64,000 nt of DNA from an uncultured Clostridium sp. (GTDB lineage Bacteria; Bacillota; Clostridia; TANB77; CAG-508): contig USMK01000001.1 in assembly GCA_900555835.1 (NCBI GenBank), positions 1 through 64,000 of the forward strand. The letters are read 5' to 3'. Below are positions 56,401 through 64,000 of the stretch, piece by piece; position 1 is the first letter of the stretch, and every line of letters begins with the position of its first letter. The translations under genes and the position numbers were made by a program. The notes under the pieces were generated by a model. It worked only from the letters and a program-made list of their open reading frames with translations, was not told the origin of the DNA and searched no databases.

Positions 56401-58156
56401 AAAAAATGGGTTCTCTGTAATGTATATAATTGCTCAAAAATTGGTTTGGAAATCAAACGAAGATGGATACATAGTAGGTTCAAGAGGTTCTGTTGGTTCA
56501 TCATTTGTTGCAAATATGACAGGTATAACAGAAGTTAATTCATTACCTCCACATTACAGATGTCCAAATTGTAAATATTCTGATTTTACAGATTACGGAT
56601 ATGCATGTGGATTTGATTTGCCCGATAAAGATTGTCCAAAATGTGGTACAAAAATGGTTAAAGACGGAATAGATATACCATTTGAAACTTTCTTAGGATT
56701 TAATGGAGATAAAGAGCCAGATATCGACTTAAACTTTTCTGGTGAATATCAAGCAAAAGCACATAAATATACAGAAGTTTTATTTGGTAAAGGAAAAACA
56801 TTTAAAGCAGGAACAATAGGTACAGTAGCAGAAAAAACTGCATTTGGATATGTAAAAAACTACTTTGAAGAAAGACATATTCCAGTAGCTAATGCAGAAA
56901 TAGGAAGACTAGCTGTTGGGTGTACAGGAGTAAAAAGAACAACTGGTCAGCATCCTGGTGGAATTATAGTAGTACCAAGAGATAGAGAAATATACGAATT
57001 TACACCAGTACAACATCCAGCAGATGACCCAAATTCAGATATAATAACAACACATTTTGACTATCACTCAATTGACCAAAACTTATTAAAACTAGATATA
57101 CTAGGGCATGATGATCCAACTATGATAAGAATGTTAAAAGATATAACCGGTATAGATCCAACAAAAGTACCATTAGACGATAAAGAAACAATGTCAATTT
57201 TTAGTTCAACCAAAGCATTGGGAGTTACACCAGAACAGATACATTCAGAAGTTGGAAGCTACGGTATACCAGAGTTTGGAACAAAATTCGTAAGAGGAAT
57301 GCTTGTAGATACAAAACCAACAACATTTGACGAATTGATACGTATTTCTGGTTTATCACATGGTACAGATGTGTGGTTAAATAATGCTCAAACTTTAATA
57401 GAAGAAGGAACAGTAACATTAAATGAGTCAATATGTTGTCGTGACGATATAATGATTTATTTAATAAAAAAAGGTGTTCCACCAAACCATTCATTTAAAA
57501 TAATGGAAACAGTACGTAAAGGAAAGGCTTTAAAAGACCCAGAAAAATGGGCGGAATATGTTGCTATGATGAAAGAACATGATGTACCAGACTGGTATAT
57601 AAAATCATGTGAAAAAATAAAGTACATGTTCCCAAAAGCCCATGCAGCAGCATATGTAACAAACGCATTTAGAATAGCATGGTTTAAAGTACATATTCCA
57701 GCAGCATATTACACAGCATATTATACAGTCAGAGCAGACGAGTTTGATAGTGATGTAATGATTCATGGGAAAGAAAAAGTAAAAAATAAAATGAAAGAAA
57801 TAGAATTACTTGGAAATGCTGCAACTGTAAAAGAAAAAGGAATGTATTCAGTTCTTGAAATAGTACTGGAAATGTATGAAAGAGGAATAAAATTCTTACC
57901 AATGGACTTATACAAATCACATGCAACAAAATTTATAAGCGAAGAAGAAGGAATAAGACCACCATTAAATAGTATACCAGGACTTGGAACTGTTGCTGCA
58001 CAAGGAATAGAAGAAGCAAAAAAAGATGGACCATTTATGTCTATAAGTGATTTGCAAATAAGAGCAAAAGTAGGAAAATCTGTAATAGAATTACTAAAAG
58101 ATGCTGGTTGCCTAGATGGTATGCCAGAAAGCAACCAAATGAGTTTATTTGGCTAA
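53413..58156 (+). CDS. polC: DNA polymerase III PolC-type alpha subunit, recoded mid-gene
   Basis: Main replicative polymerase with proofreading. Order: N-terminal domain; two tandem OB-fold domains (about residues 243-338 and 367-460; one is usual); PHP domain ([15 protein letters not shown]); DEDD exonuclease ([30 protein letters not shown]) inserted in PHP. In frame 0 translation stops at 55899, after CGG at codon 815. Skipping the C continues the PHP domain ([30 protein letters not shown]), then zinc cysteines ([21 protein letters not shown]) and the polymerase core with [11 protein letters not shown]. The product is 1580 aa. All of the polymerase core is in the +1 frame, and PolC is essential in firmicutes, so the shift must be efficient. 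Confidence 0.95.
55855..55858 (+). other. CGGA +1 recoding site (polC)
   Basis: In-frame CGG follows GCT; the frame-0 stop is 14 codons later. The +1 frame is open for 766 codons of conserved PolC. Confidence 0.95.
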
Positions 58157-58169
58157 AACGAGGGATGTT

Positions 58170-59547
58170 ATGATAGAAAAAAACAAAGAATATATAGTAG
58201 ATATAATAGATAATGGCTTAGATGGACAAGGAATTGCAAAAATATATAATTTTACAATATTTGTAGACCAAACTACAAAAGGAGAAAAGGTAAAAATACT
58301 AATACTAAAAGTAAACAAAAATTATGCATATGCAAAAGCCTTGGAAATACTACAAAAATCTCCTAATAGAATAGAAACTGACTGCTCCACATACAAAAAA
58401 TGTGGAGGATGCAGTTTAAGATTTTTAGAGTATGAGGAAACATTAGATATAAAAGAAGAAATGGTTAGAAATTGCATAAAAAAAGCCTTAGGAAAAGAAA
58501 TAAAAATAAATAAAACAATAGGAATGGGAAATCCATATAATTATAGAAACAAATTGCAATATCCATTAGGACTAAACGAACAAGGAAAACCTACAATGGG
58601 CGTATATGCCAAAAGAACACATAAAATAATACCAGTACAAAAATGTGAAATTCAAAACGAATTATCAGAAAAAATAGCAAAAAGCATTTTTGAATATTGT
58701 GTAAAAAATGATGTTTCAATGTATAACGAAAAAAGTCTAAAAGGAATTATGAGACATATTGTAATAAGAATAGGTGTAATGACAAATGAAATAATGGTAA
58801 TATTGGTTATAAACGAAAAATTTCCTAAAATAGAGCAATTTGTAAAAGAAATAATCAGCGAGTATTCAGAAATAAAAACAATAGTTTTAAATTACAATAA
58901 AAAAAACACAAATGTAATATTAGGAAATAAAAACGAAATAGTTTATGGAGATGGATATATATACGACATTTTAGGAGATTATAAATTTAAAATATCTCCA
59001 ATGTCATTTTATCAAACAAATGTAACTCAAACAGAAGTATTATACAACAAAGCACTAGAATATGCAGAACTTACAGGAAATGAAACAGTATTAGATTTAT
59101 ACTGTGGAATTGGAACAATTGGAATATTTGCATCAAAAAAAGCAAAACAAATTTACGGAATAGAAATAGTAGAAAATGCAATAAAAGATGCAAAAGAAAA
59201 TGCCAAAATAAACAACATACAAAATGCAGAATTCTACTGCGGAGATGTAGAAGAAATCCTACCACAAATAATAAAACAAACAAACCTAAAACCACAAACC
59301 ATATTTGTAGACCCACCAAGAAAAGGACTAGACACCAAAACAATCCAAACAATACTAAATCTAAAACCACAAAAACTAATCTACATAAGTTGCAACCCCT
59401 CAACTCTAGCCCGAGACCTAGCAATGCTAGACACAGCCTACGAAATAAAAGAAATAACCCCAGTCGACATGTTCCCATACACGCGGACACTGTGAAACGG
59501 TGGCAAATTTAGATGCAAAAGATAATTTTTTAAAGGGGAATAAGTAA
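58170..59547 (+). CDS. rlmD: 23S rRNA (uracil-C5) methyltransferase RlmD/RumA, recoded
   Basis: SAM-dependent RNA m5U methyltransferase of 458 aa. An N-terminal TRAM domain (IDNGLDGQGIAKI), iron-sulfur cysteines (DCSTYKKCGGCSLRF ... KCEIQ), the SAM fold (VLDLYCGIGTIGIFA) and DPPRKGLD precede ISCNPSTLARDL with nucleophile Cys near 408. CGG at 59484-59486 breaks frame 0 at FPYTRTL. Skipping the C gives DMFPYTGHCETVANLDAK, where Glu (near 442) is the catalytic base. The +1 stop overlaps the tag start as TAATG. ATG 58170 follows GAGGGA. The paralogue RlmCD is possible; the target base is not certain. Confidence 0.92.
59484..59487 (+). other. CGGA +1 recoding site (rlmD)
   Basis: In-frame CGG follows ACG, with TGA two codons later. 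The +1 frame encodes the T-G-H-x-E-T-V catalytic motif. Confidence 0.92.
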
Positions 59548-60095
59548 TGTCTGATAAAAGGTGCAAGTGGTGTAATTTAAAAAATCCAAAGTATATAGAG
59601 TATCACGATAATGAATGGGGAGTTCCAGCATATGATGATAAATATTTATATGAAATGATAATCTTGGAATCTTTTCAAGCAGGATTATCTTGGGAATGTG
59701 TTCTAAATAAAAGGGAAGAGTTTAGAAAAGCATTTGATAATTTTGATATTGATAAGGTATGTAATTATGATGAGAAAAAAATACAAGAACTACTTAAAAA
59801 TGAAAATATCATAAGAAACAAATTAAAAATAAATGCAGCTATCAATAATAGCAAAATATTTAAAGAAATACAAAAAGAACATAAAACATTCTCTAATTAT
59901 ATCTGGAGCTTTACAAATAATAAAATAATTTATGAAGTAGACAAAACCAGTTCAGAGTTATCAGATACAATTTCAAATGATTTACAAAAAAGAGGAATGA
60001 AGTTTGTAGGAACAACAATTATATATTCTTATTTACAAGCAATAGGAGTAATTTATTCACACGAAAGAGAATGTTTTATGTATAATAGTTTATAG
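59547..60095 (+). CDS. tag: DNA-3-methyladenine glycosylase I
   Basis: Base-excision repair enzyme of 182 aa that removes 3-methyladenine. CKWCNLKNPKYIEYHDNEWG, ESFQAGLSWECVLNKREEFR and GMKFVGTTIIYSYLQAIGVI are diagnostic; the Cys and His residues that bind zinc (CKWC at the start, SHEREC at the end) are present. It overlaps the rlmD +1-frame stop by 1 bp (TAATG) and is followed by a terminator. Confidence 0.95.
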   Translation: MSDKRCKWCNLKNPKYIEYHDNEWGVPAYDDKYLYEMIILESFQAGLSWECVLNKREEFRKAFDNFDIDKVCNYDEKKIQELLKNENIIRNKLKINAAINNSKIFKEIQKEHKTFSNYIWSFTNNKIIYEVDKTSSELSDTISNDLQKRGMKFVGTTIIYSYLQAIGVIYSHERECFMYNSL

Positions 60096-60126
60096 CACGA
60101 TATAAGAATCCGTGCTATATTTTTTA
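60092..60126 (+). terminator. Terminator after tag
   Basis: ATAGCACG and CGTGCTAT pair around an 11-nt loop, followed by a T-run. Confidence 0.85.
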
Positions 60127-60139
60127 TAAAAACAACACT

Positions 60140-60253
60140 TTAAACCATTTTTTTCATATAAATATTCAATCCATTTAGGTCATATGGAACATTGCCGTAG
60201 AAGTATCTTAAGGCTCGGTTTATGATGCCGTCTACGAAAAAAGAAATGTACAT
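60140..60253 (-). pseudogene. Possible gene remnant, minus strand
   Basis: A 37-codon frame (MYISFFVDGIINRALRYFYG, then NVPYDLNGLNIYMKKMV) in a 394-bp stretch without an intact gene. Its codons look coding, but it is far too short and has no RBS, so it may be the end of a lost gene. The family is not recognised. Confidence 0.25.
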
Positions 60254-60349
60254 TATCTAACTGCAATAGAAAATGTGGAACTTGAAACACAAATATCAGA
60301 AAAGCCATTAAATGTAGATATGGTAGAAGCTTTAAAATCAGTAGACTAA
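60212..60349 (+). pseudogene. Possible gene remnant, plus strand
   Basis: An open frame ends YLTAIENVELETQISEKPLN, then VDMVEALKSVD-stop, with coding-like composition but no start signals. It overlaps the minus-strand remnant, as if two gene ends were joined by deletion. Confidence 0.25.
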
Positions 60350-60374
60350 TATAAAGAAGATGCTAATTGTAAAT

Positions 60375-60425
60375 AAAGTGAGATCAAATGTTAGACAAAA
60401 AGTTTAACAATTTGGGTTCACTTTT
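60375..60425 (+). terminator. Hairpin before the aminopeptidase promoter
   Basis: AAAGTGA and CAAATGTTA on the left pair with TAACAATTTG and TCACTTTT on the right, making an interrupted stem with a terminal T-run. Confidence 0.5.
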
Positions 60426-60433
60426 ATAAATAT

Positions 60434-60462
60434 TTGAATGCTTATTTAGGATGTGATATAAT
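60434..60462 (+). promoter_or_regulatory. Promoter of the M29 aminopeptidase
   Basis: TTGAAT (60434-60439), 17 bp, TATAAT (60457-60462), 28 bp before the start. Confidence 0.7.
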
Positions 60463-60489
60463 ACAAAAAATAAGGGAGGTTCGGGTATA

Positions 60490-61611
60490 ATGATAGATAA
60501 TAGAAACAAAAAGTTGGCTAACAATCTTATAAAAAATTCTATTTCTCTAACAGAAAAAGATAATTTATTAATAGAGGTAATTGGGGAAAATGGATTGGAG
60601 TTAGGACGTGAAATTGAGAAACAAGCTAAAAAAATGAATGCAAATCCATATATAAAAGTGATAAATTATGAAAATTTAAGAAACTTTTTAATAAATTCTA
60701 CAAACGAAGAAATAATTGAATATGGGAAAAAAGAATATGAACTAATGAAAAAAATGCAAGCTTATATAGGAATAAGTTCACCAACATCAGATAAAGTTCT
60801 AGAAGATGTATCACAAGAAAAATTAAAAGTTTATAATAAATATTATACTGCTTTGGTACATTTGGAGCAACGAGTGAAACATACAAAGTGGTGTATTTTG
60901 AGATATCCAAATGAATATTTGGCAAAGAAAAGCAATATGGCGTTAAATGAGTTTAAAAACTTCTATTATGATGTTTGTAATGTAGATTATAATAAAATGA
61001 AAATTGCGATGGAACCTTTAAAAAAATTAATGAATAAAACGGATAAAGTTCATATTATTGCACCGGGGACAGATTTGGAATTTAGCATAAAAGGAATTTC
61101 AGCCGAAAAGTATTATGGAACATTTAATATACCAGATGGAGAAGTAGCAACTTGTCCAATAAAAAATAGTGTAAATGGATATATTACTTATAACACAAAA
61201 ACAAAATATAATGATATTATATTTGAAGAAGTAAGATTTGAATTTTTAGATGGTAAAATAATAAATGCATCTGCTAAGGAAAAAACAAATGAATTAAATA
61301 AAATTCTTGATACCGACGAAGGAGCTAGATACATTGGAGAATTTGCTTTTGGATTAAATCCATATGTTAACAATGTTATATGTGATACATTATTTGACGA
61401 AAAAATAAATGGAAGTTTCCATTTAACACCTGGAATGGCATTAGAAGAAAGCGATAATGGAAATAGGTCAGCAATTCATTGGGACATAGTTAAAATCCTT
61501 AGAAAAGAATTTGGAGGAGGACAAATATATTTTGATAATAAATTAATAATGAAAGATGGAATATTCGTTTTAGAAGAACTAAAACCATTAAATATTGAAA
61601 ATTTAAAATAA
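60490..61611 (+). CDS. M29 family aminopeptidase (AmpS/PepS-like)
   Basis: A 373-aa cytoplasmic metallopeptidase. The N-terminal domain (EKDNLLIEVIGENGLELGRE) is followed by the catalytic half with GTFNIPDGEVATCP, EGARYIGEFAFGLNP, GSFHLTPGMALEES and SAIHWDIVKI, which hold the Glu, His, Tyr and Asp metal ligands. It releases N-terminal amino acids from peptides. It is monocistronic, with GGGAGG before ATG, and ends at a shared terminator. Confidence 0.92.
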   Translation: MIDNRNKKLANNLIKNSISLTEKDNLLIEVIGENGLELGREIEKQAKKMNANPYIKVINYENLRNFLINSTNEEIIEYGKKEYELMKKMQAYIGISSPTSDKVLEDVSQEKLKVYNKYYTALVHLEQRVKHTKWCILRYPNEYLAKKSNMALNEFKNFYYDVCNVDYNKMKIAMEPLKKLMNKTDKVHIIAPGTDLEFSIKGISAEKYYGTFNIPDGEVATCPIKNSVNGYITYNTKTKYNDIIFEEVRFEFLDGKIINASAKEKTNELNKILDTDEGARYIGEFAFGLNPYVNNVICDTLFDEKINGSFHLTPGMALEESDNGNRSAIHWDIVKILRKEFGGGQIYFDNKLIMKDGIFVLEELKPLNIENLK

Positions 61612-61642
61612 AAACAGAGTTCTAATTATAGAGCTCTGTTTT
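61611..61642. terminator. Bidirectional terminator between converging genes
   Basis: AAAACAGAGTTCT pairs with AGAGCTCTGTTTT (one wobble), with A- and T-runs on both sides, between the aminopeptidase and the XRE regulator. Confidence 0.8.
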
Positions 61643-62377
61643 GTCATTAAAAAATAAGTCGTCATAGTTTGAATCATTTAATATCCATTCATTGTTATGC
61701 TTAATTTGGTTAAGAGTGTCTTTGGTAATTTTTAAATAATTATCATATGCAGTTATATTACTAATTTCATTTATTGACATTATTCCTTTCTTGATAACGG
61801 GCATAGAATGAGGAGTCAAGGCTAATATGAAAAAGAATGTTTTATCAATTTCACGATTCCAAGGAATTGTAAATGAAATCTGTATTTTTTCATATTGGGT
61901 ACCTTGTGAATTTGTATTTTCCAAGTTTATATAACCAATTGTTTTGTCATATGTAAGTGTACCTTCATAATAGTATGAAGATTTATTGGCATATGCAGTT
62001 GTAGATTTTATTCCATTGTAAAATTTGACTTTTGTTGTATTTGAGTTTTTAATGGTAACTAATTCTGCTACTGACGTTACTAAATGAGTTTGAGTATAAT
62101 AATAGAAATATAATTTGGAGGTGTTAAATAGATTTCTTGGTTCGCAATTCCTAGAATTATTTTCATATTGTGGAATTAATTCATTAAGGTCAACATTCAA
62201 AGCATTGCATATTTCGATAAGAGTAATTGCATCAGGAGTAACTTTTCCTGTTTCGTATTTACTAATAGTAGATTTAGATTTTGATATTAATTTTCCTAAT
62301 TGAGTTACAGAAATATTCCTGCTTTCTCTATATTTTTTTATTTGTTCGTTCAATCTAATATTACTTAAATTATACAT
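61622..62377 (-). CDS. XRE-family transcriptional regulator with C-terminal sensor-like domain
   Basis: 251 aa. Residues 7-65 form a helix-turn-helix: NEQIKKYRESRNISVTQLGK and SKSTISKYETGKVTPDAITL. The remaining 180 residues (TSKLYFYYYTQTHLVTSVAE, YYEGTLTYDKTIGYINLENT) are beta-rich and unlike common peptide-binding domains; they may bind a ligand. It is divergent from the kinase genes to its right and may regulate them or itself. The target is unknown. Confidence 0.82.
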   Translation of the reverse strand: MYNLSNIRLNEQIKKYRESRNISVTQLGKLISKSKSTISKYETGKVTPDAITLIEICNALNVDLNELIPQYENNSRNCEPRNLFNTSKLYFYYYTQTHLVTSVAELVTIKNSNTTKVKFYNGIKSTTAYANKSSYYYEGTLTYDKTIGYINLENTNSQGTQYEKIQISFTIPWNREIDKTFFFILALTPHSMPVIKKGIMSINEISNITAYDNYLKITKDTLNQIKHNNEWILNDSNYDDLFFNDKTELYN

Positions 62378-62627
62378 AAATACCTCGTTTCATATAAATC
62401 AACAAATTTAATAAATTAAAGTTTTTAATAAAATATTAATTATAATTATAGCAAAAAATGGAAAAATTTCAATAGATTTGAAACAAATTCCTCTAAGTTG
62501 TTTCTTAATGTGAAACAATACAAAATTTGAATAATTTAAAAAAACAAATAAAATATCAATAAACAAATGAATCTGAAAGTTATAAGTGTGTTTAGAAGTA
62601 GTTACAAAATTAGGAGGGGATATAATA

Positions 62628-63269
62628 TTGAGAAAAGAGAAAGGAAAAATCTTGATTGAAGGAATGGACCTATCTGGTAAAACTACTATAATAAATTATT
62701 TGGATAAAATTTTAAATATTGATAAAATTCAACAAAGAACGCTTAGTGGTAATTCGGAAATTTATAATTTTGCTGTTTTACAATCAAAAAAAGGACAATT
62801 ACATAATGATTTAATTAATCAATTATATATTTTAGCTATTAGTGAAGACTTATACAATTATCAACCGAAGGAAGATAATATAATTTTACAAGATTCATAT
62901 TTTGCATTAAGGAGTTATGCTTTTATAAAACAAAAATATTCACAGACTATGGCAGATAGTGTTTATAAATTGTTACAAGTGTTTCCAAAACCAGAATTAG
63001 CATTTTATTTGACCGCTAGTACGGAAGAAAGAGTAAAAAGAAATAAAGAAAGGGATAAACCTATGGCTTATATGGAAAAATTACTGAAATCAAATCCAAG
63101 AGAATTTGAAGCTATTGAAAAGCACCTAAGAAATATAACTACTGGTTTATTTGGAGCAGAAATTATAAACACACAAGATAAGGGAATAAAAGAGATAGCA
63201 TTATATATAGGAAATAAAATTCAAGAGAAACACAGAGAAAACAAGGAAAGGAAGATTTCTACTAGATAA
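62628..63269 (+). CDS. Thymidylate-kinase-like P-loop kinase
   Basis: 213 aa. ILIEGMDLSGKTTIINYLDK is a Walker A loop of the dTMP kinase/deoxynucleoside kinase group, with IILQDSYFALRSYAFI (DRY-like region) and FYLTASTEERVKRNKERDKP (lid Arg residues). The start is TTG 62628 because AGGAGGGG lies at 62612-62619; an upstream GTG (62586) lacks a site. It is less conserved than housekeeping Tmk, so a specialised nucleotide or small-molecule kinase is likely. It is paired with the next P-loop gene. Confidence 0.72.
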   Translation: MRKEKGKILIEGMDLSGKTTIINYLDKILNIDKIQQRTLSGNSEIYNFAVLQSKKGQLHNDLINQLYILAISEDLYNYQPKEDNIILQDSYFALRSYAFIKQKYSQTMADSVYKLLQVFPKPELAFYLTASTEERVKRNKERDKPMAYMEKLLKSNPREFEAIEKHLRNITTGLFGAEIINTQDKGIKEIALYIGNKIQEKHRENKERKISTR

Positions 63270-63307
63270 AAAATGATAATGCAAATAATGTTGGAGGATG
63301 TGGAACA

Positions 63308-63979
63308 ATGAAATTTATTACAATAGGAGGTGCTCCTGGCGCAGGGAAGACTTATACAAGTAAATTACTAGCAAAAGAATATGATTTTCTTTCATTAGAA
63401 TTTGAATCTTTAAGATGGGACTTTTTTAATGATAATATTGACAAAAATTTGTATGAATATACTCAATATGTTTTTCCATTAGAAAATGAAAATATGAGAG
63501 ATTATTATTTGAGGTGTACTTTATTTGATAATAAAATACCGTTAGAATTATTTATTAAATGGCATAAGGCAACAATGAAATTTATTCAACGAAAATTGTG
63601 CCAAATTGTTTATGAGTTGAAAGAAGTTAAAACAAAAGAAGAGTATTTAAATTTTTGCGATAAATATAAAAGATTAATCAATTATATGCCTAAATTTGAA
63701 AAATTAAATATGGAGTATATAATATGCAGTCATGCTTTTATTAATACAATTGATTTCCCGAGAAATCAGAGAATTCAAATCGATTTCGTAATGGATAAAG
63801 GGATTTTAATTGGGCGATTTAAACAAAGAGAGAATATAACGGAAAGTTCATTTGATAAAAATATAGAATTATATTATCAATCTTACGAAGAAGTTTTAAA
63901 AGATAGTGTAGCATCTAAATTAGATAGTAATAATAAAGATATTATTGAAAAAATTTATAATTTAATTCAAAATAATTAA
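63308..63979 (+). CDS. P-loop NTPase, kinase-like
   Basis: 223 aa. ITIGGAPGAGKTYTSKLLAK is a Walker A loop at the extreme N-terminus. The rest is helical (ENENMRDYYLRCTLFDNKIP, KYKRLINYMPKFEKLNMEYI), and GILIGRFKQRENITES may form a lid. It resembles small adenylate-kinase-fold proteins but matches no family I can name. It follows the thymidylate-kinase-like gene by 38 bp with GGAGG, so they are co-transcribed. The RBS of a further gene begins at the window's right edge. Confidence 0.6.
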   Translation: MKFITIGGAPGAGKTYTSKLLAKEYDFLSLEFESLRWDFFNDNIDKNLYEYTQYVFPLENENMRDYYLRCTLFDNKIPLELFIKWHKATMKFIQRKLCQIVYELKEVKTKEEYLNFCDKYKRLINYMPKFEKLNMEYIICSHAFINTIDFPRNQRIQIDFVMDKGILIGRFKQRENITESSFDKNIELYYQSYEEVLKDSVASKLDSNNKDIIEKIYNLIQNN

Positions 63980-64000
63980 ATATGGAAAGGAAGTAACGTT

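Noticed and set aside
3189..59487. Simple CGG sense reassignment (for example to Trp, Gln or Gly as a triplet)
   Set aside because: Reassigning the triplet would not restore the downstream frame; each site needs a four-base step.
3189..59487. A -1 or +2 shift, or shift at a neighbouring codon
   Set aside because: In the aligned families only dropping the C and reading GGN gives the expected residue without gap at the junction.
3181..59547. Treating the 12 broken genes as ordinary pseudogenes
   Set aside because: All breaks are a single extra C creating an in-frame CGG before a Gly codon; no other indel type or premature stop was seen, and polC, rlmD and other conserved genes remain intact on both sides.
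3181..59547. Random sequencing or assembly indels as the cause
   Set aside because: An error model inserting C before GG should hit GG in all three codon phases and also non-coding DNA. All 12 are in the phase giving CGG then GGN, on both strands. A context-specific basecalling fault cannot be fully excluded without reads.

Overview
The window is AT-rich DNA with strong AGGAGG-type ribosome binding sites, sigma-A promoters (TTGACA/TTGAAA, 17 bp, TATAAT), U-tailed terminators, PolC, a pro-sigma-K-like sporulation sigma factor, a YtxC-like sporulation protein, sortases and an LCP cell-wall ligase. This points to a low-GC, Gram-positive, spore-forming Clostridia-type firmicute. I infer an uncultured gut lineage from style only.

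The dominant observation is a recoding pattern. Reading every gene in frame, I found 12 in-frame CGG codons, and all 12 sit exactly where a conserved protein jumps into the +1 frame. In each case the C is extra and the following GGN is the glycine the family expects (CGGA ten times, CGGG once, CGGT once). I found no in-frame CGG read as arginine. The affected genes include polC, rlmD, a transketolase subunit, a GH57 branching enzyme (on the minus strand), dinD, a radical SAM activase-like gene, a sortase and a glycosyltransferase. Conserved or catalytic residues lie beyond most junctions. The simplest reading is that CGG is unassigned here and CGGN is read as glycine with a +1 shift. The main alternative is a very unusual systematic sequencing artefact.

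Layout. 1-4.6 kb: end of a C-type-lectin-like protein with a GC-rich segment resembling a diversity-generating-retroelement variable repeat, a short alanyl-tRNA synthetase, a HIT protein, two paralogous sortases (one recoded), tRNA-His and tRNA-Gln. 4.7-11.4 kb: a YfhO-like membrane protein, a class A penicillin-binding protein, cysS, and sigK behind a leader hairpin. 11.5-25.4 kb: a Wzx/Wzy-type surface polysaccharide operon (UDP-sugar 4,6-dehydratase, aminotransferase, initiating sugar transferase, TviB/TviC-type UDP-uronate enzymes, glycosyltransferases, polymerase, flippase). 25.6-28.1 kb: LCP protein, DUF5662-like protein and radical SAM activase, all three ending across a CGG site. 28.2-36.7 kb: a CDP-sugar operon (rfbF, rfbG, rfbH) with a split transketolase, an SDR enzyme and glycosyltransferases.

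36.7-47 kb: small genes, an AI-2E-family permease, an HD protein, divergent SecD/SecF, two related membrane-anchored unknowns, rhodanese, then the minus-strand ytxC, GH57 and DUF4912 genes. 47.1-52.3 kb: LexA-box-controlled dinD, a radical SAM/SPASM gene flanked by small two-helix membrane peptides that share a YGV motif, and a GT4 glycogen-synthase-like enzyme. 52.3-64 kb: ylbF-like gene, membrane metallopeptidase, polC with a duplicated OB domain, rlmD, tag, M29 aminopeptidase, an XRE regulator and two P-loop kinase-like genes.
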